Shown here piece after piece: positions 39,198 to 47,577 of a DNA stretch of 64,000 nucleotides; the first letter of the stretch is position 1; each line of letters begins with the position of its first letter. The position numbers were made by a program, and so were the translations under genes. This DNA is from Comamonas sp. (GTDB lineage Bacteria; Pseudomonadota; Gammaproteobacteria; Burkholderiales; Burkholderiaceae_C), in NCBI RefSeq assembly GCF_009360615.1, contig NZ_SPEY01000071.1, positions 1 to 64,000 on the forward strand, given 5' to 3'. The notes beneath the pieces were generated by a model. The model had not been told where the DNA came from, did no database searches, and worked only from the letters and a program-made list of their open reading frames with translations.

Positions 39198-39443
39198 ATG
39201 AGTGCCTACCGCAAGCTCTTGCAGCACATACAGGCCAAAGACGCCAACGGAAATCTGCGCCTGATTCTGGTCTATCAGAGCTTTGACGAAGTGGACATGC
39301 CACATGGCGTGTCCATACGTCCATCCGCCATCTACTTCGAAACGTCCGATCATCAAAAGGTCAACTGGCTCAATCCCCAGCAGTTCGAGATGGAGGCCAC
39401 TGGCGAGATTCTCAATCGCGTTCCCGCTTCGTCGGAGAACTGA
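39198..39443 (+). CDS. Small hypothetical protein
   Basis: An 81-residue soluble protein with beta-strand-rich sequence: KDANGNLRLILVYQSFDEVDMP, AIYFETSDHQKVNWLNPQQFEMEATGE. It has no signal or membrane segment. The ATG at 39198 is preferred over an ATG 39 bp upstream because GAGGGCGTCCT precedes it. No family recognised. It lies 148 bp upstream of a universal stress gene. Confidence 0.6.
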   Translation: MSAYRKLLQHIQAKDANGNLRLILVYQSFDEVDMPHGVSIRPSAIYFETSDHQKVNWLNPQQFEMEATGEILNRVPASSEN

Positions 39444-39590
39444 GCCGGCACGAGGCCGCCGTACTGCCCCATGACGGGACTTTCCCTGCGTTCAGCGCCC
39501 GGCACCAGGCAAGGTTCTGGTCATTGCGCCGCCCGAAATATTGGAATAAATTGGCATCCAGGCACATCTTCCGGAATCAGGAGATTGAAC

Positions 39591-40052
39591 ATGTTCAAGC
39601 ACCTGCTCATCCCCACCGATGGCACCAAACTGTCCGAGGCCGCCGTGCGCGCGGGCGTTCTGCTGGCACGCGAACAGGGTGCCAAGGTGACCGGCCTGTA
39701 TGTGATGCCCGATTACCGCGCCATCATCTATGGCGCAGATGCCCTGCTCACCTATAACAGCGCAGAATTCGAGCGCAGCGCCAACAGCGATGCCGATGCG
39801 GCCCTGCAATTCGTTGACCAGATCGCCAGACCCGAGGGCGTGCCCTGCAATTTCGTGCGTGTCACTCATGCGTCTGTGTACCAGGCCATTGTTCAGCAGG
39901 CGCAGGAACTGCAATGCGACCTGATCTGCATGGCATCCCACGGCCGCAAGGGCATCGGCGGAATCTTGCTGGGCAGCGAAACCCAGCGCGTTCTGACCCA
40001 CAGCCACGTTCCGGTGCTGGTGCATCGGCCCGCCTCAACCGGCAAGCACTGA
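39591..40052 (+). CDS. Universal stress protein (UspA family), copy 1
   Basis: This 153-residue USP domain starts MFKHLLIPTDGTKLSE. The ATP-binding motif is ICMASHGRKGIGGILLGSETQRVL, followed by PVLVHRP, so it should bind ATP like the UspFG type. CAGGAGATTGAAC gives a strong ribosome binding site. It is paralogous to the USP at 44083. The ATP-site segment of the two genes (39915-39996 here) is almost identical in DNA, unlike the rest. Confidence 0.92.
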   Translation: MFKHLLIPTDGTKLSEAAVRAGVLLAREQGAKVTGLYVMPDYRAIIYGADALLTYNSAEFERSANSDADAALQFVDQIARPEGVPCNFVRVTHASVYQAIVQQAQELQCDLICMASHGRKGIGGILLGSETQRVLTHSHVPVLVHRPASTGKH

Positions 40053-40314
40053 GGAGCACGAAACATCCGGACTCAGGCCCATTGTTGCGAGCATGGACAC
40101 CAACACCAATTGCGCGCGACCGAATCAGCAATGCAGGCTGGCAGTCCATGACTGCCGGCCTCACCCGATGGGGCAACCTGTCGACCGTTCAAACGCGTCA
40201 GCAACAGTGCAAGAGCGATAAACGGCAAATGGGGCTGAAGCTGATGCCTCCGCCAACTATTCAAATGCATTGACTGTGTGAGCTGCAGAACGGAATCGAA
40301 GGGACCCCGAAACT

Positions 40315-40340
40315 TGCCCGCCTCGCGCGGGCATTTTTTT
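40315..40340 (+). terminator. Rho-independent terminator
   Basis: TGCCCGC and GCGGGCA pair around CTCGC and run into seven T. It lies 260 bp after the universal stress gene and just before the converging hypothetical gene. Confidence 0.8.
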
Positions 40341-40345
40341 GCAGC

Positions 40346-40729
40346 CTAGGCACATCGTGCAGATGCCTCACCCGAACGCTCCCGATGCCCGGGCAGGGTG
40401 AACAGGATCTGTAGATTTTGAGAATCCATCTGCTGGACCACGATGGAGCCGTCTTCATGCAGATAGATCCGCACAGGCCGGTCATCGTCCAGATCCCAAT
40501 GTGCCACGCTGGTATTCACGCCCCGCCAACCATGCTCCTCACACAGACGACGCCGACGCAGAGCTTTCAGGAACTCCTGCGAGGCGCCAAGCTCGGCATT
40601 GACATGAATCCAGCTTTCGATCACCAACTCATAGGCCATCTGCTGCGTGTGGCAAGGCTTGGCCGTCTTCATATGCCTGATCCAGGCATCCAGACGGGAA
40701 GCAAAGGTGTATTGCAGGTGGTGGGACAT
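40346..40729 (-). CDS. Hypothetical protein
   Basis: A 127-residue soluble protein. The N-terminal half is helical (YTFASRLDAWIRHMKTAKPCHTQQMAYELVIESW). The C-terminal half is beta-rich (VNTSVAHWDLDDDRPVRIYLHEDGSIVVQQMDSQNLQILFTLPGH). No family recognised and no membrane segment. The coherent alternation of helix and strand suggests a real gene. It is convergent with the USP gene. Confidence 0.5.
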   Translation of the reverse strand: MSHHLQYTFASRLDAWIRHMKTAKPCHTQQMAYELVIESWIHVNAELGASQEFLKALRRRRLCEEHGWRGVNTSVAHWDLDDDRPVRIYLHEDGSIVVQQMDSQNLQILFTLPGHRERSGEASARCA

Positions 40730-41766
40730 GAGTTCTTGTAATTCAATAGCGCACCGGGCTCATTCGCCTTTTGCACATCACTTTCAGAATTCTCCTACGC
40801 ACAATTTACCCAAAACTTCGTCTGAAACAAAATTCACATCACCAATAGGCGCAGGGTTAAGACTGTGGAAGTCTGGGCCGACAGCAAGCGGGTCCGGTGG
40901 TACCGGCAGGATCCCGAAGCGTCACGCCATCCCGAAGCTGCAGCTTGAACTGGAAAGTGAACGACTCCCATTCTTGAATGCATGGAGATTGCAGACTTGC
41001 CCGACGTCCCGCGATATCTGCGAAACAGCGCCCTGCGGCTGCGAAGTCCCTCCGCGAGGCTTCGCACGGATGCTACCCCCTCTGCCTGGAGGGCAGGAAG
41101 AAGGCCATGACTGCAGCCGCTTGTCTGCCTGCCTCGGCGTCACCGGCTCAAAGCGGCCCCGATGATTGAGTCCCAGCGGTCGCAATCACGGGCCTGCTCC
41201 TGTGCAGGCCACCTGCACGCCAGCCGCTCGCGCCTGCGACTTCATGGGCGGAGCCGCTGTGATCCCGGCAACGCAAGCCCCCTGATTTGATTCAGGCAGA
41301 ACAGCGGATAGAGCCCACAGCCCACCGGCCCGATGAGTTGCAGGCCGGAGCTCAGGTGACGGGGGCTGGTTGGTGATTTTCTTGCGGGCGTCCAGAGGGG
41401 CAATGCCGGCATTCATGTGGCAAGTCGAGTTCGCAGCCCCACCAAAGCCATGCAGGGATGGCCCAGGGGACCAGGAATGCCCTGCGGATTCCACGCCAGC
41501 ACGGCCCTGAATCAATTGATAAAAGCTATCTTTCTACTCCACTACTTAGCACGCTTAGTTCATCAAGAAAGGATGACAGCGCCACCGGCAAACTGCCTCC
41601 TTGGAACTTCCCGCATGCTCACAAACGGGATCAGAGCTATCCATCGGTGCGATCTGTAAGTGCCTACATACTTACTTACATCCTCTTGATACAACATCAC
41701 TCAAATGCAAAGAAATGTCAGCTCGCAGGTTCTGCGGCAAATGGTTGAGCAACTGGGAGTTTGAAC
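40730..41766. other. Gene-poor stretch of about 1 kb
   Basis: No convincing gene. GGCCTGC and GCAGGCC form an inverted repeat near 41190 without a T run. An AT-rich patch follows at about 41510-41710, probably the promoter region of the gene at 41767. Confidence 0.45.
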
Positions 41767-42075
41767 ATGAGAAAAGTGAACCCCGCCGCCAAGAACGCGA
41801 ATCGCGCTTTTGTCCGTCTGCACACATATGTGACCAAGCAATTCGACTGGGATATCTTCACCAAGGACTACCGCGTCGTCCTCAATACCGATGAAGACGG
41901 CGGTGTCACGCTCTTCATCGTCAAGGTCTTCGACAAGAATGGCCAGCCCGCTGCGCTGGGGCCAAAGATCCCTAACCAGATTACGTTTTCTTACCGTCAG
42001 GCTCCCATCATGTCGGTATGGACAGAGTTCTTCAACGACGGCAAATTCAGCTGGCGCAATGTCTCTTGCCGCTAG
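41767..42075 (+). CDS. Small hypothetical protein
   Basis: This 102-residue soluble protein is beta-rich: AFVRLHTYVTKQFDWDIFTKDYRVVLNTDEDGGVTLFIVKVFDKNG, then ITFSYRQAPIMSVWTEFFNDGKFSWRNVSCR. No signal peptide. The ATG at 41767 has GGGAG 7 bases upstream. No family recognised. Composition matches its neighbours. Confidence 0.6.
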   Translation: MRKVNPAAKNANRAFVRLHTYVTKQFDWDIFTKDYRVVLNTDEDGGVTLFIVKVFDKNGQPAALGPKIPNQITFSYRQAPIMSVWTEFFNDGKFSWRNVSCR

Positions 42076-42170
42076 GCTGCCGCAGCAGATGACGGCGGAT
42101 CGGCTGACGGCACGGGTGCCTGCCACTTCGCCAGGCGCGCCACCCTGTCCAGCTCCAACAGGAGAGTTGC

Positions 42171-42575
42171 ATGATCCGCTTCCGACCGATGCTTGCAACT
42201 GCTGCCCTGCTCAGTCTCATGACCCTGTACTTCAGCAGCAGCTCAAGGGCCCAGGCTGCCTTCACGACGCCGGGTGGCTACACCAACTCCTACAGCGGCC
42301 AGATCACGGGCCATGGCGTGGTTCAATACGGGCTGGAAACGCGCCCCTTCCAGCGCATGACCGTCACGCTCAACACCGATAACCCGTCCAGCCAGATGAA
42401 TGTCTTCAAGGACGGCAATGCCCAGCCTCTGTGCGCAGGCTCGGCACGGCAAAACATCTGTACCTTCCGCGTCGAACGCGGTGCCAGCTACCGTGTGCTG
42501 ATCTACCTCACACGTGAAGCCGCGCTGCGCGGCGAGAGTGCGCACTTCACGCTCACGACCGAGGAAAGTACCTGA
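42171..42575 (+). CDS. Exported hypothetical protein
   Basis: A 134-residue protein with an N-terminal signal peptide (about 1-29, ending SSRAQA). The mature part is a beta-sandwich-like sequence (YTNSYSGQITGHGVVQYGLETRPFQRMTVTLNTDN) with two Cys (about 84 and 92) that could form a disulphide. It resembles periplasmic or cell-surface beta-rich proteins but no family is recognised. AGGAGAGTTGC precedes the ATG. Confidence 0.65.
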   Translation: MIRFRPMLATAALLSLMTLYFSSSSRAQAAFTTPGGYTNSYSGQITGHGVVQYGLETRPFQRMTVTLNTDNPSSQMNVFKDGNAQPLCAGSARQNICTFRVERGASYRVLIYLTREAALRGESAHFTLTTEEST

Positions 42576-42691
42576 CCCCTCGCAACGACAAACCCGGAGC
42601 CCTCCCGCTGCTTGACTGTGGTCAGTTTCACATCGACCCACGGCCTGTAAACTGGCTTCACCAGATTCAAAGTGAAAGCTCGTTACACGAT

Positions 42692-43333
42692 ATGGAAAAC
42701 TTTCCCAAGGACATCTACACCGAGCCCACACCCGATGTGAACACCCTGGCCAATCTCGGCCCCTTCACCGGCATGGCCGGCATCTGGACAGGCCGGCGAG
42801 GCCTGGATGTCAACCCCAAGGCAGACGGCCCCGAAAAGCAGGCTTTCATCGAACACATGGAGTTGCAACCCATCGATGCGCAGACCAACGGCCCCCAGCT
42901 CTTCTACGGTCTGCGCTACCACACGCGCATCGTCAAACCCGACGACGTGGAGACCTTTCACGACCAGGTCGGCTATTGGCTGTGGGAGCCCGCCACCGGC
43001 AACATCATCCTGACCCTCAGCATTCCGCGGGGGCAAACGGCAATGGCCACCGGAAAAACCACTGCGGACGCCACCAGCTTCACCCTCAAGGCCGTGCGCG
43101 GCTCCACTGTGAATGGCATTTCCAGCAACCCGTTTCTGGAGCACGCCTTCAGAACCGACGCCTACACCATCACCGTCACCAAGCACGCCGACGGAAGCTG
43201 GTCGTACGAGCAGGAAACCACACTTGCCATCCCAGGCCAGAGCGAGCCCTTTGCCCATACCGATCGCAACACCCTGCACAAGATCGGCGAGCCCACGCCC
43301 AATCCCACGGCACGAGCGGCGCTGGAGATCTGA
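42692..43333 (+). CDS. Nitrobindin-like FABP-family haem-binding beta-barrel protein
   Basis: A 213-residue protein of the DUF1794/nitrobindin group. It begins NLGPFTGMAGIWTGRRGLDVNP, continues with LFYGLRYHTRI, DQVGYWLWEPATGNIILTLSIPRGQTAMATG and ends with the HTDRNTLHKI region typical of the family's haem-binding His. Bacterial and plant nitrobindins bind nitric oxide or haem in a ten-strand barrel; the function here is inferred. The stop codon is 750 bp from the next gene. Confidence 0.82.
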   Translation: MENFPKDIYTEPTPDVNTLANLGPFTGMAGIWTGRRGLDVNPKADGPEKQAFIEHMELQPIDAQTNGPQLFYGLRYHTRIVKPDDVETFHDQVGYWLWEPATGNIILTLSIPRGQTAMATGKTTADATSFTLKAVRGSTVNGISSNPFLEHAFRTDAYTITVTKHADGSWSYEQETTLAIPGQSEPFAHTDRNTLHKIGEPTPNPTARAALEI

Positions 43334-44082
43334 AGGCGAACCGTCAGGGCGGCGGCGCAACCACCCGCGCATTCCTCGGGAAATGCCCCCATGGGGGCCG
43401 CACCGCCCCCGATGCAGCTGGGCGTAGCGCTGCCCAGTGCCGACGCAGCACTGCGTCCATTCCGTGCGGGCATGCTTCGGGCAAGCATCTGGGAACCGAT
43501 CAGCAACCACTGCGGGCCCGTCGGAACAGAGAGGCAGAGAGGGCGGTCCGTGTCGGGGCATCGCATGCCTGCACCGCCAAGGACAAAACCTTCGATCTTC
43601 AGACCTTCGGGGTGAGATCGGGCGAAGTCTCGATGTCTGCACACCGCAAACGCGCTGCCAAGTCTGCCCCTGACATGGCATGCGCATCCGAGCCGGCCTT
43701 GGAAGCCCTGCGCTGATCCAGGCAACGTCTGCAGATCCCGTCTCCCATGTGCTTTGGGCAGGATACGAAGCCCAGAGCCTCCGGCTCCATCTCGCCCATA
43801 GGACAGCGGATTGCAGACAGAGGAGTCGTCGGCCAACCACCCGGCGACAGGGCGCTCATTGCCTGTCCAAGGCCAGATTTTCCGCTAACGGCGCTTCGGA
43901 CCCCACGAAGTGGCGATAGCGCCACTTGGCGCTGACGACTTCATTTATTGACTTCCATCAAGATACTGGTTCAATCGACGCGACGACTCTTGCATGGGCT
44001 GCCTGCGAGTGTGAGTATGGGTTCGGAAATCGGCCCAATTCATCCGGTAACGATATGCGCATTGGCGCGCAAGGAGGTGGAC
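43334..44082. other. Long intergenic stretch upstream of the second USP gene
   Basis: About 750 bp. No frame shows a domain or a credible start. It contains the promoter of the USP gene, whose Shine-Dalgarno AAGGAGGTGG lies at 44071-44080. Confidence 0.45.
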
Positions 44083-44526
44083 ATGTTCAAGCACATTTTG
44101 ATCCCGACGGATGGCTCGAAACTCTCGGAGGCGGCGCTACAAGCAGGCATGCGGCTGGCCAAGGAGCAAGGTGCCCAGGTCACGGCGCTGTACGTGATGC
44201 CGGATTACACGGCCATCATCTATGGCGCCGAGGCACTGATGTCGTACAACGCGGCGGAGTTTGACAAGAGTGCGCAGAAAGAGGCCGACAAGGTCCTGCA
44301 GACCGCAATCGACATGGCCGCAGCCGAGGGCGTCGCGTGCAAAACGCTGCGAACGACGAGCATCTCCGTCAATCAGGCCATCATCAAGACCGCCCAGGAT
44401 AACCATTGCGACCTGATCTGCATGGCATCCCACGGCCGCAAGGGCATCGCCGGCATCTTGCTGGGCAGCGAAACCCAGCGCGTACTGATCAACAGCAGCA
44501 TTCCGGTGCTGGTGCACCGCCCCTGA
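44083..44526 (+). CDS. Universal stress protein (UspA family), copy 2
   Basis: This 147-residue paralogue of the USP at 39591 starts MFKHILIPTDGSKLSEAALQAG and has the ATP motif ICMASHGRKGIAGILLGSETQRVL. The ribosome binding site AAGGAGGTGG is perfect. The tract 44407-44488 differs from the other copy at only 3 of about 82 bases, whereas the rest of the two genes diverges clearly. Recent gene conversion is therefore likely. Confidence 0.92.
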   Translation: MFKHILIPTDGSKLSEAALQAGMRLAKEQGAQVTALYVMPDYTAIIYGAEALMSYNAAEFDKSAQKEADKVLQTAIDMAAAEGVACKTLRTTSISVNQAIIKTAQDNHCDLICMASHGRKGIAGILLGSETQRVLINSSIPVLVHRP

Positions 44527-44716
44527 GAATGCGTGCGGCAGCGCGCAAGACTCGCGGCGGTGCTGGACCCCAAAGCCCTACCCCGGCGCCCAGGTGCACT
44601 GGGGCGCTTTTTGCCTGCCACAGTCGTCGTGCAGCATCCGAACCTCCTGCAGTGAACCGCTGGTTCCACATGCCGTACAGACGCCTGCTTGTTCATTGCG
44701 AAAGGTCGGAAATCCC

Positions 44717-46195
44717 ATGAATCACGCAATCACCGCCGATGCCGACCTGGCCTGGAAGACCGGCCCGATTCGCCCCAGAGCCTGCACCTGCGGCAGTGTG
44801 GTGTGCCAGTTGCTGCATGAACGGGTGATGAGCGATATGTCGCGCCGAATGTTTGCGGGCGGTTTGGCGGCCATGTTGGCGCCATTTGCCAGCCTGTATG
44901 CCACCGAGACAGGCCCTGGCGGCGCAACCAGACCGCCGGAGCGCCCGCTGCTGCTGAGCAATCTGCGTCTCTTTGACGGCACTGGCAAGGCAGTGCGCCA
45001 TGGCGTGCAGGTACTGATTCAGGGCAAGCTGATCACGGCACTGCCTTCTGCCGGAGAAAAGGTGGAAGGTGCCCAGGTGATCGATTGCCAGGGCAAGCTG
45101 GTAATGCCGGGCATGATCGATACGCACTGGCACACCATGCTGGCAGCCATTCCGCAGATGACGGCCATGACGGCAGATCTGGGCTATCTGTATATCTGCG
45201 CTGCGCAAGAGGCGCAGCGCACGCTGATGCGCGGCTTTACCTCGGTGCGCGATGCGGGCGGGCCGGCTTTTGCGCTCAAGCGCGCGATCGACGAAGGCAT
45301 GGTGCCGGGCCCGCGCATCTACCCCAGTGGGGCGATGATTTCTCAGACCTCGGGCCATGGCGACTTTCGCCTGCGCAGCGATATTCCGCGTGCGGCGAAC
45401 GAGCCGCTGAGCATGGTGGAGCAAGTCGGCGTGGCCATGATTGCAGACGGCGAGACCGAGGTGCTGCGCCGCGTGCGTGAGCAGCTGATGCTGGGCGCAT
45501 CGCAGATCAAGATGCTGGCCGGCGGCGGCGTGGCATCGCTGTACGACCCGCTGGACAGCACCCAGTTCACCGAGAAGGAGCTACGCGCCGGCGTGGAAGC
45601 CGCTGGCGACTGGAACACCTATGTGATGGCGCATGTGTATACGCCCAAGGGCATCAAGCGGGCCATCAAGGCAGGTGTGAAGAGCATCGAGCACGGCCAG
45701 CTGGCCGATGAAGAGAGCGTGAAGATGATGCGCGACGAGGGTGTGTGGTGGAGCCTGCAGCCGTTCTTGCAGGACGAGGACGCCAACCCCTACACCGATG
45801 CCGTGCGGCGCGAGAGCCAGTCGCGCGTGGCCCAGGGCACGGTGCGCGCCTATGAGATGGCGCAGAAGTACGGCATCAAGACCGGCTGGGGCACGGACAT
45901 TCTGTTCAGCCCCAAGGGCACGGCCACGCAAGGCAGGCAGCTGGCCAAGCTGACGCGCTTTTACGACCCGATGACGCTGCTGAAACAGGCCACGGGTATC
46001 AACGGCGAGCTGCTGGCCCTGTCGGGCGAGCGCAACCCCTACCCCCAGCCGCTGGGCCGCATCGCCCCCGGTGCGTTTGCCGACCTGCTGGTGGCCGATG
46101 GCGACCCGACGGTGAATCTGGACTTTCTGGCCAACCCTGAACAGAACCTGCGCCTGATCATGAAGGACGGCAAGGTGCACAAGAACACGCTGTAA
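44717..46195 (+). CDS. Tat-exported amidohydrolase
   Basis: This 492-residue metal-dependent hydrolase has an extended N-terminus with a twin-arginine motif (SRRMFAGGLAAMLAP, about 42-56), so the folded enzyme is probably exported to the periplasm. The amidohydrolase metal motif is MIDTHWH (about 135-141). Later landmarks are TSVRDAGGP, AHVYTPKGIKRAIKAGVKSIEHGQL and the metal Asp in GWGTDIL. It resembles imidazolonepropionase/Xaa-Pro dipeptidase-type hydrolases of unknown substrate. The start could also lie at an internal ATG near 44828, just before the Tat motif. The outer-membrane gene follows 9 bp downstream. Confidence 0.85.
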   Translation: MNHAITADADLAWKTGPIRPRACTCGSVVCQLLHERVMSDMSRRMFAGGLAAMLAPFASLYATETGPGGATRPPERPLLLSNLRLFDGTGKAVRHGVQVLIQGKLITALPSAGEKVEGAQVIDCQGKLVMPGMIDTHWHTMLAAIPQMTAMTADLGYLYICAAQEAQRTLMRGFTSVRDAGGPAFALKRAIDEGMVPGPRIYPSGAMISQTSGHGDFRLRSDIPRAANEPLSMVEQVGVAMIADGETEVLRRVREQLMLGASQIKMLAGGGVASLYDPLDSTQFTEKELRAGVEAAGDWNTYVMAHVYTPKGIKRAIKAGVKSIEHGQLADEESVKMMRDEGVWWSLQPFLQDEDANPYTDAVRRESQSRVAQGTVRAYEMAQKYGIKTGWGTDILFSPKGTATQGRQLAKLTRFYDPMTLLKQATGINGELLALSGERNPYPQPLGRIAPGAFADLLVADGDPTVNLDFLANPEQNLRLIMKDGKVHKNTL

Positions 46196-46204
46196 GGGAG
46201 ACAA

Positions 46205-46954
46205 ATGACACAGCACATCAAGACGGCCGCAGCAGCGCTGGCCATGGGCCTGCTGGCCGGCACGCCGGCCTGGGCGCAGGGCAAGGAATCGGCCGATGCG
46301 TGGCGCTTTCAACTCACGCCCTATGTGTGGATGACCGGTCTGGACGGCAGCGTGCGCCCCTTCAGGGGTGCACCCACGGTCGACGTGAACAAGTCGTTCT
46401 CGGACATTCTGGAGAACCTGGACGCCGCAGCCTTTGTGAACGGCACTGCGCGCAAGGGCAGCTATGTGCTGCAAGGCGACTTCAGCTACGCAGCCACATC
46501 GGACAAGGCCGCCCTGCCCCTGGGCATGAGTGCCCAAGCCAAGATACGCCAGACCTCGCTGACGATGACGGGCGGGCACCACTGGGCGTTGAGCCCTCCG
46601 TCGAGTTTGGACCTGATGGCGGGATTTCGCCTGTGGCAGATCAAGGCGGAGGTGAACGTGCCGGGGGTGGCGTCGGCGCAGTCCAGCACCTCGTTCGTCG
46701 ACCCCGTGATCGCCGCACGCTGGCGCTACGACATTGCGCAGCGCTGGTCCGGCCTGCTGTATGCCGATATGGGCGGGCTGGATGTGGGCTCGAAGTTCAC
46801 CTGGCAGGTTCATGCCTCGGTGAACTACCAGGTCAAGGAGAACATCTTTGTCTCGGTCGGCTACCGCCACCTGAGCGTGGATTACCAAGACGGCGGCAAG
46901 CGCCTGGATTTCAGCCAGAGCGGCCCTCTCCTCGGAGCGACGTTCAGGTTTTGA
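46205..46954 (+). CDS. Outer-membrane beta-barrel protein
   Basis: A 249-residue protein with a signal peptide (about 1-25, cut after AWA). The mature sequence alternates polar and hydrophobic residues, as expected for eight or so beta-strands, and ends with Phe (LLGATFRF). The start WRFQLTPYVWMTGLDGSV resembles a widespread group of uncharacterised outer-membrane proteins. AAGGGAGACAA precedes the ATG. It follows the amidohydrolase by 9 bp, so the two are cotranscribed and may handle the same substrate. Confidence 0.85.
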   Translation: MTQHIKTAAAALAMGLLAGTPAWAQGKESADAWRFQLTPYVWMTGLDGSVRPFRGAPTVDVNKSFSDILENLDAAAFVNGTARKGSYVLQGDFSYAATSDKAALPLGMSAQAKIRQTSLTMTGGHHWALSPPSSLDLMAGFRLWQIKAEVNVPGVASAQSSTSFVDPVIAARWRYDIAQRWSGLLYADMGGLDVGSKFTWQVHASVNYQVKENIFVSVGYRHLSVDYQDGGKRLDFSQSGPLLGATFRF

Positions 46955-47577
46955 CATCCGCTGGCGCGTGCAACCTGACACGGGCCAGGCCATCCACCGA
47001 AGGGCTTTTCCATCGGGCAAGGTTGGGCTCGCGGTGACCGGGTCCAGTGGAGGGGACGAGATCCGGTGGCCTCCTGTCAGATCGGAGGCAGCGGCACAGG
47101 TCCTGTCGCCGTGGCCCTTGGCGGACTGCACCGAGATGACCCAGGATCAGCGCAATACCGGAGAGCCCCCATCGCCCTTGGCTGTGCTTGACAAGCAGGA
47201 CCCTCCTCTGTCCTCCAGCACGTCAGCCATGCCGGCGACCACCTCATGCTCTTCAGGCATCCCGACGGCATCGGAATACCGGGTCTTGGGCGCTATCGGA
47301 TGGCCTGCTCGTCGCATGGCGGTCCAGTTGCGGCCAGACCTGAGCCAGAGGCCGACGGTACCGCTGCCTTTCGCATTCAGCGACTGCGTGGTGCAGCCCT
47401 CCCAAACACCGGGCCCAGATCCTGGAGACCGGGGTAACAGCGGCAAAATCAAGAGAGGCCAGCCCCTGCGGACTCTGCGGGAGTACATCGACCCAAGGCA
47501 GGTGACGGCTGCCCGAACCGGCCTGGTCCGCGTCGCAAACCTGCGCAGAACGCAGCCCCATCGTACCGACTCCGCCG
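46955..47577. other. Intergenic stretch between convergent genes
   Basis: About 620 bp. Open frames on both strands lack domains; no clear terminator seen. Confidence 0.45.

Noticed and set aside
43599..43925. Minus-strand frame with two CPxx/CxxC-like stretches
   Set aside because: A possible zinc-ribbon reading was considered, but there is no good start, no ribosome binding site and no coherent domain.
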